Shown: in pieces, positions 35,452 to 44,994 of the stretch
How positions within the stretch are numbered: position 1 is the first letter of the stretch
Layout of the letters: every line of letters starts with the position of its first letter
Program-made: the position numbers and the translations under genes
Source: Bifidobacterium sp.
GTDB lineage: Bacteria > Actinomycetota > Actinomycetes > Actinomycetales > Bifidobacteriaceae
DNA: 64,000 bases
Assembly: GCF_022647885.1 (NCBI RefSeq)
Contig: NZ_JALCLM010000001.1
Coordinates: forward strand, 1,592,610-1,656,609
Reading direction: 5' to 3'
The notes under the pieces: model-generated
What the model was told of the DNA's origin: nothing
Database searches by the model: none
The model's input: only the letters and a program-made list of their open reading frames with translations

Positions 35452-36843
35452 ATGGCATACGCCACCATCAATCCATACACTGAGGAACAGGTTGCGAGTT
35501 TCCCCACAGCGACGGATGAAGAAGTCAAAGCTGCAATCACCAGCGCTGATAAGGCTTTCGTTTCATGGAGAAACACAAGTTTTGCGCAGCGAGCGGGCAT
35601 ACTGGCCAAAGTTGCTGAAATTCTGCGCGAACGCCACACCGAATTCGCGGAAATTCTCACTTTGGAAATGGGTAAACTGCTTTCTGAAGCGGAAGCTGAA
35701 GTTGAACTCAGTGCACAGATTATTGATTACTATGTTCAGCATGCTGAGCAGCAGCTGCAGCCACGAACACTGCCGAGCACAGATTATCAAGAGGGACGTG
35801 CCAAACTGGTCTATGAGCCTCTGGGCGTGCTATATCTAGTGGAGCCTTGGAACTTCCCCTATTACCAGATAGTAAGAGTCAGTGCACCGCAGCTTATGGC
35901 AGGCAATACCTTGCTACTCAAGCATGCATCGAATGTGCCACAGTCCGCCTTGGCGTTCGAGAAACTGTTTAAGGAGGCAGGGCTGCCGAATGGTGTATTC
36001 ACCAATCTCTTCGCCTCACATGACCAAAATGAGCTAATTCTCTCTGATCCTAGGGTCAAGGGAGTAGCACTCACCGGTAGTGAAGGTGCGGGCTCAGCAG
36101 TTGCAGCTCTTGCCGGAAAATACTTGAAGAAAAGCACCCTAGAGTTGGGTGGATCTGACCCCTTTATTGTGCTCGAAGATGCTGATATTAAGAAAGCCGC
36201 ACAATGGGCCGTGACCGGCCGACATTGGAACGGCGGTCAAGTGTGTGTCTCATCAAAACGATTAATTGTGGTGGATGATGTGTACGACGAATTCCTAGAC
36301 GCATACCGTTCAGGTGTTGCAGCTCTCAAAGCCGGAGACCCCACCGACGCTGAGACCACGCTTGCTCCTCTGTCCAGCAAATCAGCCGTTGACATATTGA
36401 GCGCCCAAGTTGATGAGGCCGTCAAGGCCGGTGCTCATGCCGAAACTTTGGGTGAGCCAGTTCCTGAACACGGTGCCTTCTATCAGCCCACAATTCTGAC
36501 AGGAATCACGGCTGATAACCCTGCATACACCACGGAAATGTTTGGTCCTGTAACTCAGTTATATCGAGTTGCTGATGAAGAAGAGGCTCTGGCAGTAGCG
36601 AATGCCACACCATTTGGCTTAGGAGGCTCAGTATTCACCTCGGATTCTGCCCGCGCCTGGAAAGCGGCGCAGCGTATCTCCACCGGCATGGTCTTCATCA
36701 ACCATCCCACGGGTGTCAAAGCTGATATACCATTCGGCGGCGTGAATCGCTCAGGCTACGGCCACGAACTCGTCGATTTAGGCATCCACGAGTTCGTCAA
36801 TATCAAAGTCATCGCAGAGCCGAATATAGACGACGCGTTCTGA
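35452..36843 (+). CDS. NAD(P)-dependent aldehyde (succinate-semialdehyde type) dehydrogenase
   Basis: The 463-residue protein is a complete ALDH: YATINPYTEEQVASF at the N-terminus (typical of succinate-semialdehyde dehydrogenases), VEPWNFPYYQIVR, LTGSEGAGS (cofactor loop), LELGGSDPFIVLEDAD with the catalytic Glu, and GGQVCVSSKR with the nucleophile Cys265. It oxidises an aldehyde to an acid with NAD(P)+; GabD-like is the closest guess. It starts at ATG 35452 with GGAAGAGGAAG upstream. The upstream palindrome and divergent LysR gene suggest regulated expression. Confidence 0.92.
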   Translation: MAYATINPYTEEQVASFPTATDEEVKAAITSADKAFVSWRNTSFAQRAGILAKVAEILRERHTEFAEILTLEMGKLLSEAEAEVELSAQIIDYYVQHAEQQLQPRTLPSTDYQEGRAKLVYEPLGVLYLVEPWNFPYYQIVRVSAPQLMAGNTLLLKHASNVPQSALAFEKLFKEAGLPNGVFTNLFASHDQNELILSDPRVKGVALTGSEGAGSAVAALAGKYLKKSTLELGGSDPFIVLEDADIKKAAQWAVTGRHWNGGQVCVSSKRLIVVDDVYDEFLDAYRSGVAALKAGDPTDAETTLAPLSSKSAVDILSAQVDEAVKAGAHAETLGEPVPEHGAFYQPTILTGITADNPAYTTEMFGPVTQLYRVADEEEALAVANATPFGLGGSVFTSDSARAWKAAQRISTGMVFINHPTGVKADIPFGGVNRSGYGHELVDLGIHEFVNIKVIAEPNIDDAF

Positions 36844-36852
36844 CGGAGTAAG

Positions 36853-36904
36853 CGTTCCTGTTGCATAGCACTACTGCTATAAGTAGTGCTATGCAACAGG
36901 AACG
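36853..36904. terminator. Perfect 23-bp hairpin after aldehyde dehydrogenase gene
   Basis: Arms at 36853-36875 and 36882-36904 are fully complementary with a 6-nt loop. It begins 10 bp after the dehydrogenase stop and lies before the convergent HNH-like gene. There is no U-tract, so its efficiency as an intrinsic terminator is uncertain. Confidence 0.6.
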
Positions 36905-36958
36905 GACATCTCATGGGCAACAAATATTCCCTCACTCGATGAAAAGACGAATTATTCA

Positions 36959-37405
36959 CTAATTCTTGAAATTAAGGGTGGTAATTAGCGAGCTTTCATT
37001 TATTGTAAGTGCGCCAGTGTATATGGCTGGGCTATCATTCAAGTCCAGTCCCAATTTGCACAGCCAAGCAGGAATGTCACTTTCTTTAATCTCCGCATTA
37101 TCGTTGCATGCTCCTCGATGCGCAAGACAAAGGTTGCTAACTGAATCCAACCAATCTGGACACAGCCCCCAATCAATTACACCAATCTTAAAAGGTACCC
37201 TGTGCGCTAACTGAATCGGGCGTTGTAGGGTTCCTTTCATCCCACATATACAACATTTCTCTCCATCGCGGTTTGAAACGAATTTTCGCGCTTTCTGTGG
37301 GTATCTGACAGCAACGCGTCGCCGATATGTCATCCACTCATCAACTGTAAGCCATTTTCTACTCCCAAATCCAGCCGAAATTGTTAATGAAGCACGCTGA
37401 CTCAC
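36959..37405 (-). CDS. HNH-like protein with paired cysteines
   Basis: The protein of about 148 residues carries a CCICGMKGT zinc knuckle, a LAHRVPF His motif and a later CLAHRGACNDNAE segment, in the order expected for a treble-clef HNH nuclease domain. HNH proteins are found in mobile elements, defence systems and phage. The start is unclear: GTG at 37405 follows an AAAGGG site by about 8 nt, and another GTG lies at 37414. It stands between the dehydrogenase hairpin and a Fic gene. Confidence 0.65.
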   Translation of the reverse strand: MSQRASLTISAGFGSRKWLTVDEWMTYRRRVAVRYPQKARKFVSNRDGEKCCICGMKGTLQRPIQLAHRVPFKIGVIDWGLCPDWLDSVSNLCLAHRGACNDNAEIKESDIPAWLCKLGLDLNDSPAIYTGALTINESSLITTLNFKN

Positions 37406-37674
37406 CGCTATCACCCTTTGCCTAAATGTATTGTCTGTATGTCTGTTGCTTTCATTTCAAGACATTTCATAGCCATTTGAAGATCATTGAGAATAAACTC
37501 ATAATCCGCGTTATTTTAGCGTGGAGGATGAAGCATCACACCAACGCTATAACTTCAAATAACTCTTTCTCATTAATCAACTATATTCAAACGCAAGCAT
37601 TTGTAATCTTCAGTTTGCCTTGATGTGCAATTTGATGATGTTCCGCCATACCTCAAGCACTTCAATCTCAGCAC

Positions 37675-38499
37675 TTATTCGTCTTTTAGAGTTATTGTCT
37701 GTGATTCGAATGTCTGCATGTCGGGTACTGAAGTGAACTTGTAGGTAAATTCCTGCCCCGCGTCAAACCTGTCCAGAATCTCGCTGCGGTAGCGTTGACG
37801 ACTATGGTGTATGAACGTCGCCAACGTCTGCGGATTTCGAGGATGCCAAGAAGAAAGCGCTTCGATGTAATTGCTCTTCTCATCGTCAAAAACCAGAGGA
37901 GGCAAAACGCCCAATCTTAGTGCTTCCTTGAACATCAATAATCGTCCAATACGCCCATTTCCATCTGAAAACGGGTGGATTCTCTCGAAGGTGGCATGGA
38001 ACTCGGCAAACTGAGCATCGGTACCGGTGAAACCATTCATCAAGTCGAATAATTGTGCCATCTCCGACTCCACTCGGTCAGGGGGAGTTGTGCGGACAGG
38101 GTCGAACAAGCCTATCTGATTCGGATGACGCTTGTAATCGCCCACCTGCCACAATGGCTGGTTACGAGATTGACCAGTGTGTGCCTTTAGTATGCCATGG
38201 AGCTGCTTAACGAGTTCATGCGAGAGTGGCTCATCGCGACGATCTATAAGCACAGCAAAAGCATTGAAATGATTTTGTGTCTCAACGACATCATCCGCTC
38301 TGATCGGAGTCGTCAAGTCATCAGGTGTTACTGAACCACTATCAAATAGTTGCTGCGTCTGACGCTGCGATAATGTGGAACCCTCCATATGATTCGAGTT
38401 ATAGGTCAACATAATCGCGGACCAGTAGTACACACCATGACTGATATTGGCCCGACGCTCGTCGGACATCCAATCTCCCAGAGATAACAAGCCTGTCAT
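37675..38499 (-). CDS. Fic/DOC family protein with N-terminal inhibitory motif
   Basis: Fic enzymes transfer AMP or other groups from nucleotides to target proteins. The 274-residue protein has the catalytic motif HPFSDGNGRIGRLL and the flap upstream of it. It also has an N-terminal TYNSNHMEGSTLS segment that matches the inhibitory helix motif (S/T)xxxE(G/N) of class II Fic proteins, so it is probably autoinhibited. I start at ATG 38499 with GGAAGG/GGTGG upstream. The C-terminus after the Fic domain is helical. The target is unknown. Confidence 0.93.
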   Translation of the reverse strand: MTGLLSLGDWMSDERRANISHGVYYWSAIMLTYNSNHMEGSTLSQRQTQQLFDSGSVTPDDLTTPIRADDVVETQNHFNAFAVLIDRRDEPLSHELVKQLHGILKAHTGQSRNQPLWQVGDYKRHPNQIGLFDPVRTTPPDRVESEMAQLFDLMNGFTGTDAQFAEFHATFERIHPFSDGNGRIGRLLMFKEALRLGVLPPLVFDDEKSNYIEALSSWHPRNPQTLATFIHHSRQRYRSEILDRFDAGQEFTYKFTSVPDMQTFESQTITLKDE

Positions 38500-38743
38500 G
38501 GTTCCACCTTCCGAAACACCCGCGTGCATTCCAGATTACACGGCGATGACCACGGCTCCTTAATGCATCAAAATTACCGCTATGATGTAATCAAAAATTA
38601 CTGCGTTAAGTTTCATGCAATCGCATCTTCACGCCATCATAGTCATCAAAGCTGATGTAGCGACAGAGATTTGGCACACAACATCCGCTGGACACTTACT
38701 AATGTGTCAAATCCCTGCCATAATCAGACCCAAATCAACAAAT

Positions 38744-39829
38744 TCACACGTTGAAACGAAACTCTACAATGTCGCCGTCTTGCATGATGTATTCCTTGCC
38801 TTCAAGGCGGAGTTTGCCCTCTTCTTTAACCTTGGCATAGGAACCTGCAGCGATGAGATCATCATAAGAGACGATTTCGGCTTTGATGAAACCTTTTTCA
38901 AAATCGGTATGGATCACACCAGCAGCCTGAGGAGCAGTCCAACCTTGATGAATCTGCCAGGCACGAACTTCCTTCTCTCCTGCTGTGAGGAAGGTTTGCA
39001 GACCAAGAATATCGAAACCTACGCGCGCCAGTTGGTCAAGACCTGATTCGTTGAGCCCTGCATCTTGAAGCATTTCCTTGGCATCTGCCTCATCAAGTTC
39101 AGTCAAATCAGCTTCGAACTGGGCGTTGAGGAAAATAGACGGGGCAGGCGCAACTGAGGCGGTCAGCCGCTGTTTCAGTTCGTCGTTCTGCAGCTCGTCA
39201 TCGTCCACATTGAATACGTAAATGAAGGGTTTTGCTGTCAACAGGTGTAAATCATAGATGTCTGCCTTGTCGATTTTCTTGGCGTTCGCGGCATGATCGA
39301 TGGTCTCCCCCGCCTCCAAAATACTCTGGGCATTCTTCACTGCATCCAGATATGCCGGAGTGATCTTGCGCCCGCGCAGATCCTTTTCTAGACGAGGCAA
39401 AGCGGTCTCGATAGTCTGCAAGTCCGCCAAAATCAGTTCGGTATCGATGGTGTCGATGTCATCCGAAGGATCAACTTTGCCATTGACATGCACGATGTCA
39501 TCGTCTTCGAAGGCTCTCACCACCTCGCAGATGGCATCAGCTTCGCGGATATTCGCCAGGAATTTATTGCCCAGACCTTCACCTTCTGAAGCACCTTTAA
39601 CAATCCCTGCAATATCCACGAAAGTCACGGTCGCAGGAATAATTTTCTGAGTATGTACCAATTCAGCGAGCGGTTGCAGACGCTTGTCTGGCAGAGGCAC
39701 GATACCTGTATTGGGTTCGATGGTGGCAAAAGGATAGTTCTCAGCAAGAACATTATTGCGGGTTAACGCGTTAAACAATGTGGATTTGCCAACATTGGGC
39801 AATCCGACGATTCCTATGGTTAATGACAT
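38744..39829 (-). CDS. ychF: Ribosome-binding ATPase YchF
   Basis: YchF is an Obg-family P-loop protein that binds ATP rather than GTP and associates with ribosomes. The 361-residue protein has [15 protein letters not shown] (G1), [22 protein letters not shown] (G2/G3 region) with the ATP-specific variant VNVDDDEL, a coiled-coil insertion, and the C-terminal TGS domain ending [16 protein letters not shown]. It starts at ATG 39829. It is a housekeeping gene standing alone. Confidence 0.97.
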   Translation of the reverse strand: MSLTIGIVGLPNVGKSTLFNALTRNNVLAENYPFATIEPNTGIVPLPDKRLQPLAELVHTQKIIPATVTFVDIAGIVKGASEGEGLGNKFLANIREADAICEVVRAFEDDDIVHVNGKVDPSDDIDTIDTELILADLQTIETALPRLEKDLRGRKITPAYLDAVKNAQSILEAGETIDHAANAKKIDKADIYDLHLLTAKPFIYVFNVDDDELQNDELKQRLTASVAPAPSIFLNAQFEADLTELDEADAKEMLQDAGLNESGLDQLARVGFDILGLQTFLTAGEKEVRAWQIHQGWTAPQAAGVIHTDFEKGFIKAEIVSYDDLIAAGSYAKVKEEGKLRLEGKEYIMQDGDIVEFRFNV

Positions 39830-39947
39830 GGCTTCCAGTCTATTGTCGAAGGAAGATAACCGGATCGAAAGGATAGCAATAGTGCTGAAGATGCGCGAAG
39901 AGCTGTCCTTTTGATGCAGTTATCACTGTAGGTTGTTTGAGTACGAA

Positions 39948-40748
39948 TTACTTGCCTTCTACAGCATCAATGGCATCTATAATGGCACCTCTGAAGGCAT
40001 GTCGCTCAAGTGCAGCGACACCTTTGATAGTGGTTCCACCAGGCGAGCACACTGCATCCTTCATAGCTGCAGGAATCGTACCTGTGGCGATGTTGAGTGC
40101 CCCTGTCCCCTGCACCATCTTGGCTGCGAGACGATACGCTGATCCGCGCGACAGACCGTGTTTCACACCAGCATCAGCGAGTGCCTCAATGAACATCGCG
40201 GCATAGGCAGGTCCACATCCGGCTATGGTGCCACCAATCGACAATTGTGAGGAATCCACCGTTTCAATGAGTGCAATATTGGCAAATAGCGAGTGGAAGA
40301 GTTCACGTTGATTATCAGTAAGGGTGTCTGAGGATTCTGTGACTAATACGCCTTGTCCAATTGCAATAGGCGTGTTTGGAATCGTGCATACTACGTGCGC
40401 TTGTTGAGGAAGGAATTCTTGGAAACGTTCCAATGTAAATCCTGCTGCGATGGACACTACAACAGTAGAATCATCTGCGAGTTCAGCAGCGATGGGCTTG
40501 CATAATTTCTCCACTAGGTACGGCTTCACTGCAATAATCACCACATCTGCAGCTGCCGCAACTTCAGCGGCTGAGTGCAAGGGATTAGCTCCCAAGCTTT
40601 GCGTAGCAGACTGTAGCTTGTCAAAATGCCCTGCGCACGCCACAATTTGATTGCCACGTATTACACCTGCATCAACTAAACCTTGCGCTATAGCTTGCGC
40701 CATATTGCCGTATCCAATAAATCCAACCGTAAGACTGCTCAATTCCAT
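39948..40748 (-). CDS. proC: Pyrroline-5-carboxylate reductase
   Basis: ProC performs the last step of proline synthesis. The 266-residue protein shows VGFIGYGNMAQAIAQGL (Rossmann loop), VVIIAVKPYLVEKL, VVVSIAAGFTLERFQ, CTIPNTPIAIGQG and the C-terminal PGGTTIKGVAALE. A GAAAGGA ribosome site precedes ATG 40748. The next gene upstream on the same strand is a proline iminopeptidase, so the pair concerns proline supply. Confidence 0.96.
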   Translation of the reverse strand: MELSSLTVGFIGYGNMAQAIAQGLVDAGVIRGNQIVACAGHFDKLQSATQSLGANPLHSAAEVAAAADVVIIAVKPYLVEKLCKPIAAELADDSTVVVSIAAGFTLERFQEFLPQQAHVVCTIPNTPIAIGQGVLVTESSDTLTDNQRELFHSLFANIALIETVDSSQLSIGGTIAGCGPAYAAMFIEALADAGVKHGLSRGSAYRLAAKMVQGTGALNIATGTIPAAMKDAVCSPGGTTIKGVAALERHAFRGAIIDAIDAVEGK

Positions 40749-40820
40749 CTATTGTCCTTTCACCCACATCAATCTAGTCATGCTCATTTCTGGTTATCAT
40801 CTTCAAGACTACGCATTTCA

Positions 40821-42173
40821 TTACTCAAACACCGATTGCAAGTCTCCTCGATCTTTAGCCAAAGTATATAAAGAGCGGAATACCTGATCTCCATGCACAC
40901 CATCGTGCTCGTAACTATTGGTCACCCATGCATGCGAGTTGCCCACATGTGAAAGCGTATCGAGTTGCATACCTGAATCTACATACATATCGTCGTAATA
41001 CACCGCAGCTTGTAGAGGCACATCGTTGTCGGCTAAACGATCTCGATCATAAATGTTTGCCCAATGGCGTTCTTCCATCAACACATCCACAGCAGGCTTA
41101 AATGGACGAAGCTGCCGCTCCTGTTCAAACATCCAAGGGAATATTGCTTCTCCGGTAAATAACAGTGGGCGTTGAGCACCATTGAATTCTGACATATTGT
41201 TACGAACTCGTTGTGCTGCCCAATGTATAGGCTCAATGTCACCATCTGCGTAGATAAATTCTTGTAAAGGCCAGTAGAGTGCCTTAGTGCTGGTGCGCTG
41301 CATCACAGCGCTAAGGAAGTCATCATTCAGTCTCATATTCGAGGACTGCTGTGAAACTATTGATCCGTCTCCATCACTGAAAGCAGTGTCAAATAACCAA
41401 TGCATGCGCTCAAAACTAGGTTTCATACCGAAATCACTACCCAGACTTTGTAGACGTTCCACGGTCAGGCGATCACCATTCTCGAGTATCACATTGTCCG
41501 AACTCAGCAACTCAGCAACTCTTGCTACTCGTTCAGCATCTTGTGGATACCGTGCATAGAATTGCTCGGTTTTTGTTTTCATTCTTGGGAATGTATGTTG
41601 GTAAACTTCCTCAGCGTTGGCTGGAATATGAGGGATACCACCGGTAGTGAACGAGGCATTGACACCCTCTGGGAACGCGGAAAGATAACTCAAGGTCAGA
41701 AAACCGCCGTAACTTTGCCCTAGGGTTACCCATGTGCGGTTATCAAATGCCGTTCTACGAAGGTGTTCAAAATCTTTAATAATTGAGTCAGCCAAGAATT
41801 GCTTCAAAAAATGTGCTGCATCTTGCGGGGCATCGAAATTTGACATAGTCCTAGCATCAACATGCGTAGAACGACCTGTTCCACGCTGATCAGGAAGAAC
41901 TATCCGAAAATGTTTTAGCGCTTCATCAATCCATCCGTCACTGTGCGTGTCAAGTGGCCTCGGACCAGCTCCCCCTGGGCCGCCTTGTAAGAACAGCAGT
42001 AGAGGCAGCTCTTGGTGCACACGCTCAGGTGCACACAACACACGATAAAACAGGCTGATAGCCTTACCTTCAAAACCCTTACCTGGTTCATTACCACTCC
42101 AATTGAGCGGCACCTGGCACGAGTAATCTTCCACATATATACCCGGAATATAATAGCCAGCCAGCTTCGTCAT
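40821..42173 (-). CDS. Proline iminopeptidase-like alpha/beta hydrolase (S33)
   Basis: The 450-residue protein has the oxyanion-hole segment LLLFLQGGPGGAGPR, DQRGTGRSTH, and nucleophile elbow GQSYGGFLTL of S33 peptidases. Candidate acid and base residues lie in DDMYVDSG and SNSYEHDGVHGD-like segments near the C-terminus. S33 enzymes remove N-terminal proline from peptides. There is no signal peptide, so it acts inside the cell. It ends 72 bp before proC and probably works with peptide uptake. Confidence 0.9.
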   Translation of the reverse strand: MTKLAGYYIPGIYVEDYSCQVPLNWSGNEPGKGFEGKAISLFYRVLCAPERVHQELPLLLFLQGGPGGAGPRPLDTHSDGWIDEALKHFRIVLPDQRGTGRSTHVDARTMSNFDAPQDAAHFLKQFLADSIIKDFEHLRRTAFDNRTWVTLGQSYGGFLTLSYLSAFPEGVNASFTTGGIPHIPANAEEVYQHTFPRMKTKTEQFYARYPQDAERVARVAELLSSDNVILENGDRLTVERLQSLGSDFGMKPSFERMHWLFDTAFSDGDGSIVSQQSSNMRLNDDFLSAVMQRTSTKALYWPLQEFIYADGDIEPIHWAAQRVRNNMSEFNGAQRPLLFTGEAIFPWMFEQERQLRPFKPAVDVLMEERHWANIYDRDRLADNDVPLQAAVYYDDMYVDSGMQLDTLSHVGNSHAWVTNSYEHDGVHGDQVFRSLYTLAKDRGDLQSVFE

Positions 42174-42227
42174 TCATCAACCCTTCTATGCAACGGACAC
42201 CTTCGCATTCTCTCTATTCGTTGTTAA

Positions 42228-44906
42228 GTGTATGTCTCTACTCAACACATTCACCAAGAATCATCCTCTAGAAGCAGACAAAGACAAGGCATAAAGCGCT
42301 ACCCTCGAGTCATGGGTCTTATGCAGCGCATTGTCAGTTGGATGGACAGGCATACCGTATTTGTTGACCTGTTGTTCTTTTTACCGCTGAGTGTGCTCTC
42401 AGGTGTAGTGATTGTTAGTACTGACAATGCTCAGGGTCTGCTCTTTACAATTTCTGATGTTGGCCAAGTAATCTGGTCGCAGATTTACATAATCCCGTTA
42501 GCAATGAGACGCAAATACCCACAAATTGCAGCATTAATTTTTGTGACATTGTGTATGCTTCACTTGGTGTTTGGCCCCTCGATTATGCTCACTGACGCAC
42601 TTGCTTTGATTATGTTGTATTCGGTAATTGTGTATGGCGATCCACGCAACACACGAGCCTTTATTTCACTAGCTTTTGTGATGGCTTTTATAGCCTCAGC
42701 AATAACAACATCCAGCTATACCATTGGTCCTCTGTTCTCTTCCAAAAGCAACAACACTGGTTGGCTCGAATACGAATCGTGCTCTAGTAGCGACAGTAAT
42801 CGTGTAAGTTGGACCTGCTTCAGAGATATATCCGGAAATACAACCGCAATCTTGATGCTATTTTTTGTGTGTCTCTTGAGCATAGTAATTATGGCGTTTT
42901 GGCAACGAGCAAGGTTGTATACCGTTCGCATGATGCAAGAGCGTAATGCTTCTCTCGAAGCTCGCCAACGCGAGGAAGCACGCATCGCTGCACTTGCCGA
43001 ACGTCGCCGCATAGCTCGAGATATGCACGATGTTGTTGCACATACTCTCTCCACGATTATCGTTCAATCCGATGCGGGTCGATATGCCGGATCCCACAAC
43101 ATCGCTATTGCACGCTCTACGATGCAAACTATTGATCATGAAAGTGATGCTGCTCTGCGCAATATGCGCCAGTTGCTAGGTATTTTCGAAGATCCGCAAG
43201 AACCTGCCGAAGTATCGCAGCATCAACCCACTCATGAGAATGCTCTGCCACGATATCCAGTAGAGGAAGACTCGGCAACAAAGTCCAATAGCAAGAAGGC
43301 CGATCTCCGTGTGGTGTCGCCTCAAAACAATGAGACACTTCACGAGCCTCGTTTTGCAGACATTCAAGGCTTAATTCGCGAGCACGATACTATCGCCGGA
43401 AACCCACAGATCAGCCACCAGATTGAGGGCACACCGGAACCGCATGAACTCAGCGATGAAAGCTCTACAACCGCATATCGCATCGTTCAGGAATCCCTGA
43501 GTAATATCAATAAATATGCAGGAAACCACGTGCAGGTAACGCTAACGGAACGTTGGTCAAGCACTGGTTTAGAACTTATTGTTGAGGATGATGGATTGGG
43601 AGCTCAATCCAGTCTTGATGGACATCAACCAGGCTTTGGTCTCATGGGAATGGCTGAGCGAGTTCATGCGATAGGCGGCTCTGTTACAGCAACAGCTAAT
43701 CACGATCATGGTTTCGTAGTGCACGCAAATTTGCCCTTTAACTCTGTATCGAGCAAGCCTCTAGCGCTACCTCCAGATTCCAACATTCAATCGTTTAAAG
43801 ACCGTATTCCTTCATTTCTGCAGCATTTGCGGTCAAAGCCCTTTGATCAAGCTGCCCCAGATGCAGGGAAACGATTCAACCGTATTGAACGCTTATCTCA
43901 GTGGAGTGAGCGTCATTACACATTAATCGACACCATCATTATGGTCATTATTATCGTTCTAGGAGTGTGGAGCCAAGCCCTGTGGAAAGCGATGATTACG
44001 CTATCGGATTTGCTGCCCGTGACAACAGGCTCTGAACCACTTGGTGCAGCCGTGGTGATTCTTGCCCTCGTACCAACGTTGTGTTTCCGTCGCCGCTTCC
44101 CCCAGACTAGTGCAAGTATTGCAGTGGTGGCTTGCACCTTGCAACTTCTGTGCATTCCGGATGTATATATCGTCAACATGCTTGTGTTGCTATATCTCCA
44201 TGCGGTAATTCTGCTAGGACCTGCCAAGCGTATTACATGGACCATCATCACCACTGTAGTCATGTGTACATTACTAGGAACTAAACTCTTTGTTGGGGTT
44301 TATTGGGGCTATCCAACATTGATTTTGGCCCTGTTCAAATCACCACTGGTCAACAGTGCATCTACTGACAGCCTTTCCACCGCTCTAACCGTTGCATTCG
44401 TTATCGGCTTGGGAACATTGGCTTTATGCGGAGCTACTATCGCTTCAGCTCTATGGACACGAGCCAAAGGCAACAACGCCTTGGTGCTTCATGAACGCGA
44501 AGAGGCGCTCAGACAAGAAGAAGAGCAACAACGACTACTGGCAGCGAGCATGGAACGTGACCGCATAGGTAATGCCATTCAGCATGAGGTGACTAGTACG
44601 CTACGCGCTGTGAAACTCAAGGCTACAGATGGGCTCGCTACCTTGGATCTCATCACAGATGAACAAGAGCAGCAGACCGTTCAACAAGTGCAAGACTCCT
44701 TTGCTGCAATAGGCAAAGAGGGAAGAGCCGCTCTAGCACACATGCGGCGACTCCTTCGCATTCTTCGAGAAGCTAAGAGCGAAAGCGGTACTCAACCACA
44801 ATCAGGTTTGTCAGAAAGCACATTGGAATTACACCCTGCTCCGACTCTAGAAGAACAGTTGAGACACCTCTCTGGCATAACAACATTCGACTCGAATTCT
44901 CGTTAA
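42228..44906 (+). CDS. Double-length NarL-type sensor kinase, second kinase half degenerate
   Basis: The 892-residue protein has two successive membrane modules. First: about five helices (45-230), a coiled coil, HisKA_3 ERRRIARDMHDVVAHTLS with phospho-acceptor His267, and a HATPase (about 400-505) with AYRIVQESLSNINKYA, VEDDGLG and GFGLMGMAERV. Second: more helices (about 560-745), a coiled coil, and a HisKA_3-like ERDRIGNAIQHEVTSTL where the His (786) is displaced by one residue; no HATPase follows. GTG 42228 lacks a ribosome site; a later in-frame ATG at 42312 is possible. A NarL-type regulator lies 88 bp downstream. Confidence 0.88.
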   Translation: MYVSTQHIHQESSSRSRQRQGIKRYPRVMGLMQRIVSWMDRHTVFVDLLFFLPLSVLSGVVIVSTDNAQGLLFTISDVGQVIWSQIYIIPLAMRRKYPQIAALIFVTLCMLHLVFGPSIMLTDALALIMLYSVIVYGDPRNTRAFISLAFVMAFIASAITTSSYTIGPLFSSKSNNTGWLEYESCSSSDSNRVSWTCFRDISGNTTAILMLFFVCLLSIVIMAFWQRARLYTVRMMQERNASLEARQREEARIAALAERRRIARDMHDVVAHTLSTIIVQSDAGRYAGSHNIAIARSTMQTIDHESDAALRNMRQLLGIFEDPQEPAEVSQHQPTHENALPRYPVEEDSATKSNSKKADLRVVSPQNNETLHEPRFADIQGLIREHDTIAGNPQISHQIEGTPEPHELSDESSTTAYRIVQESLSNINKYAGNHVQVTLTERWSSTGLELIVEDDGLGAQSSLDGHQPGFGLMGMAERVHAIGGSVTATANHDHGFVVHANLPFNSVSSKPLALPPDSNIQSFKDRIPSFLQHLRSKPFDQAAPDAGKRFNRIERLSQWSERHYTLIDTIIMVIIIVLGVWSQALWKAMITLSDLLPVTTGSEPLGAAVVILALVPTLCFRRRFPQTSASIAVVACTLQLLCIPDVYIVNMLVLLYLHAVILLGPAKRITWTIITTVVMCTLLGTKLFVGVYWGYPTLILALFKSPLVNSASTDSLSTALTVAFVIGLGTLALCGATIASALWTRAKGNNALVLHEREEALRQEEEQQRLLAASMERDRIGNAIQHEVTSTLRAVKLKATDGLATLDLITDEQEQQTVQQVQDSFAAIGKEGRAALAHMRRLLRILREAKSESGTQPQSGLSESTLELHPAPTLEEQLRHLSGITTFDSNSR

Positions 44907-44994
44907 AATTGGCAAGGGCGCATTCCAACCGTACAGTAGTAGGTGCTATAGGGTTGCAACAATCTGGTGGCATAAGAGAAGAAGAGGGAACACT

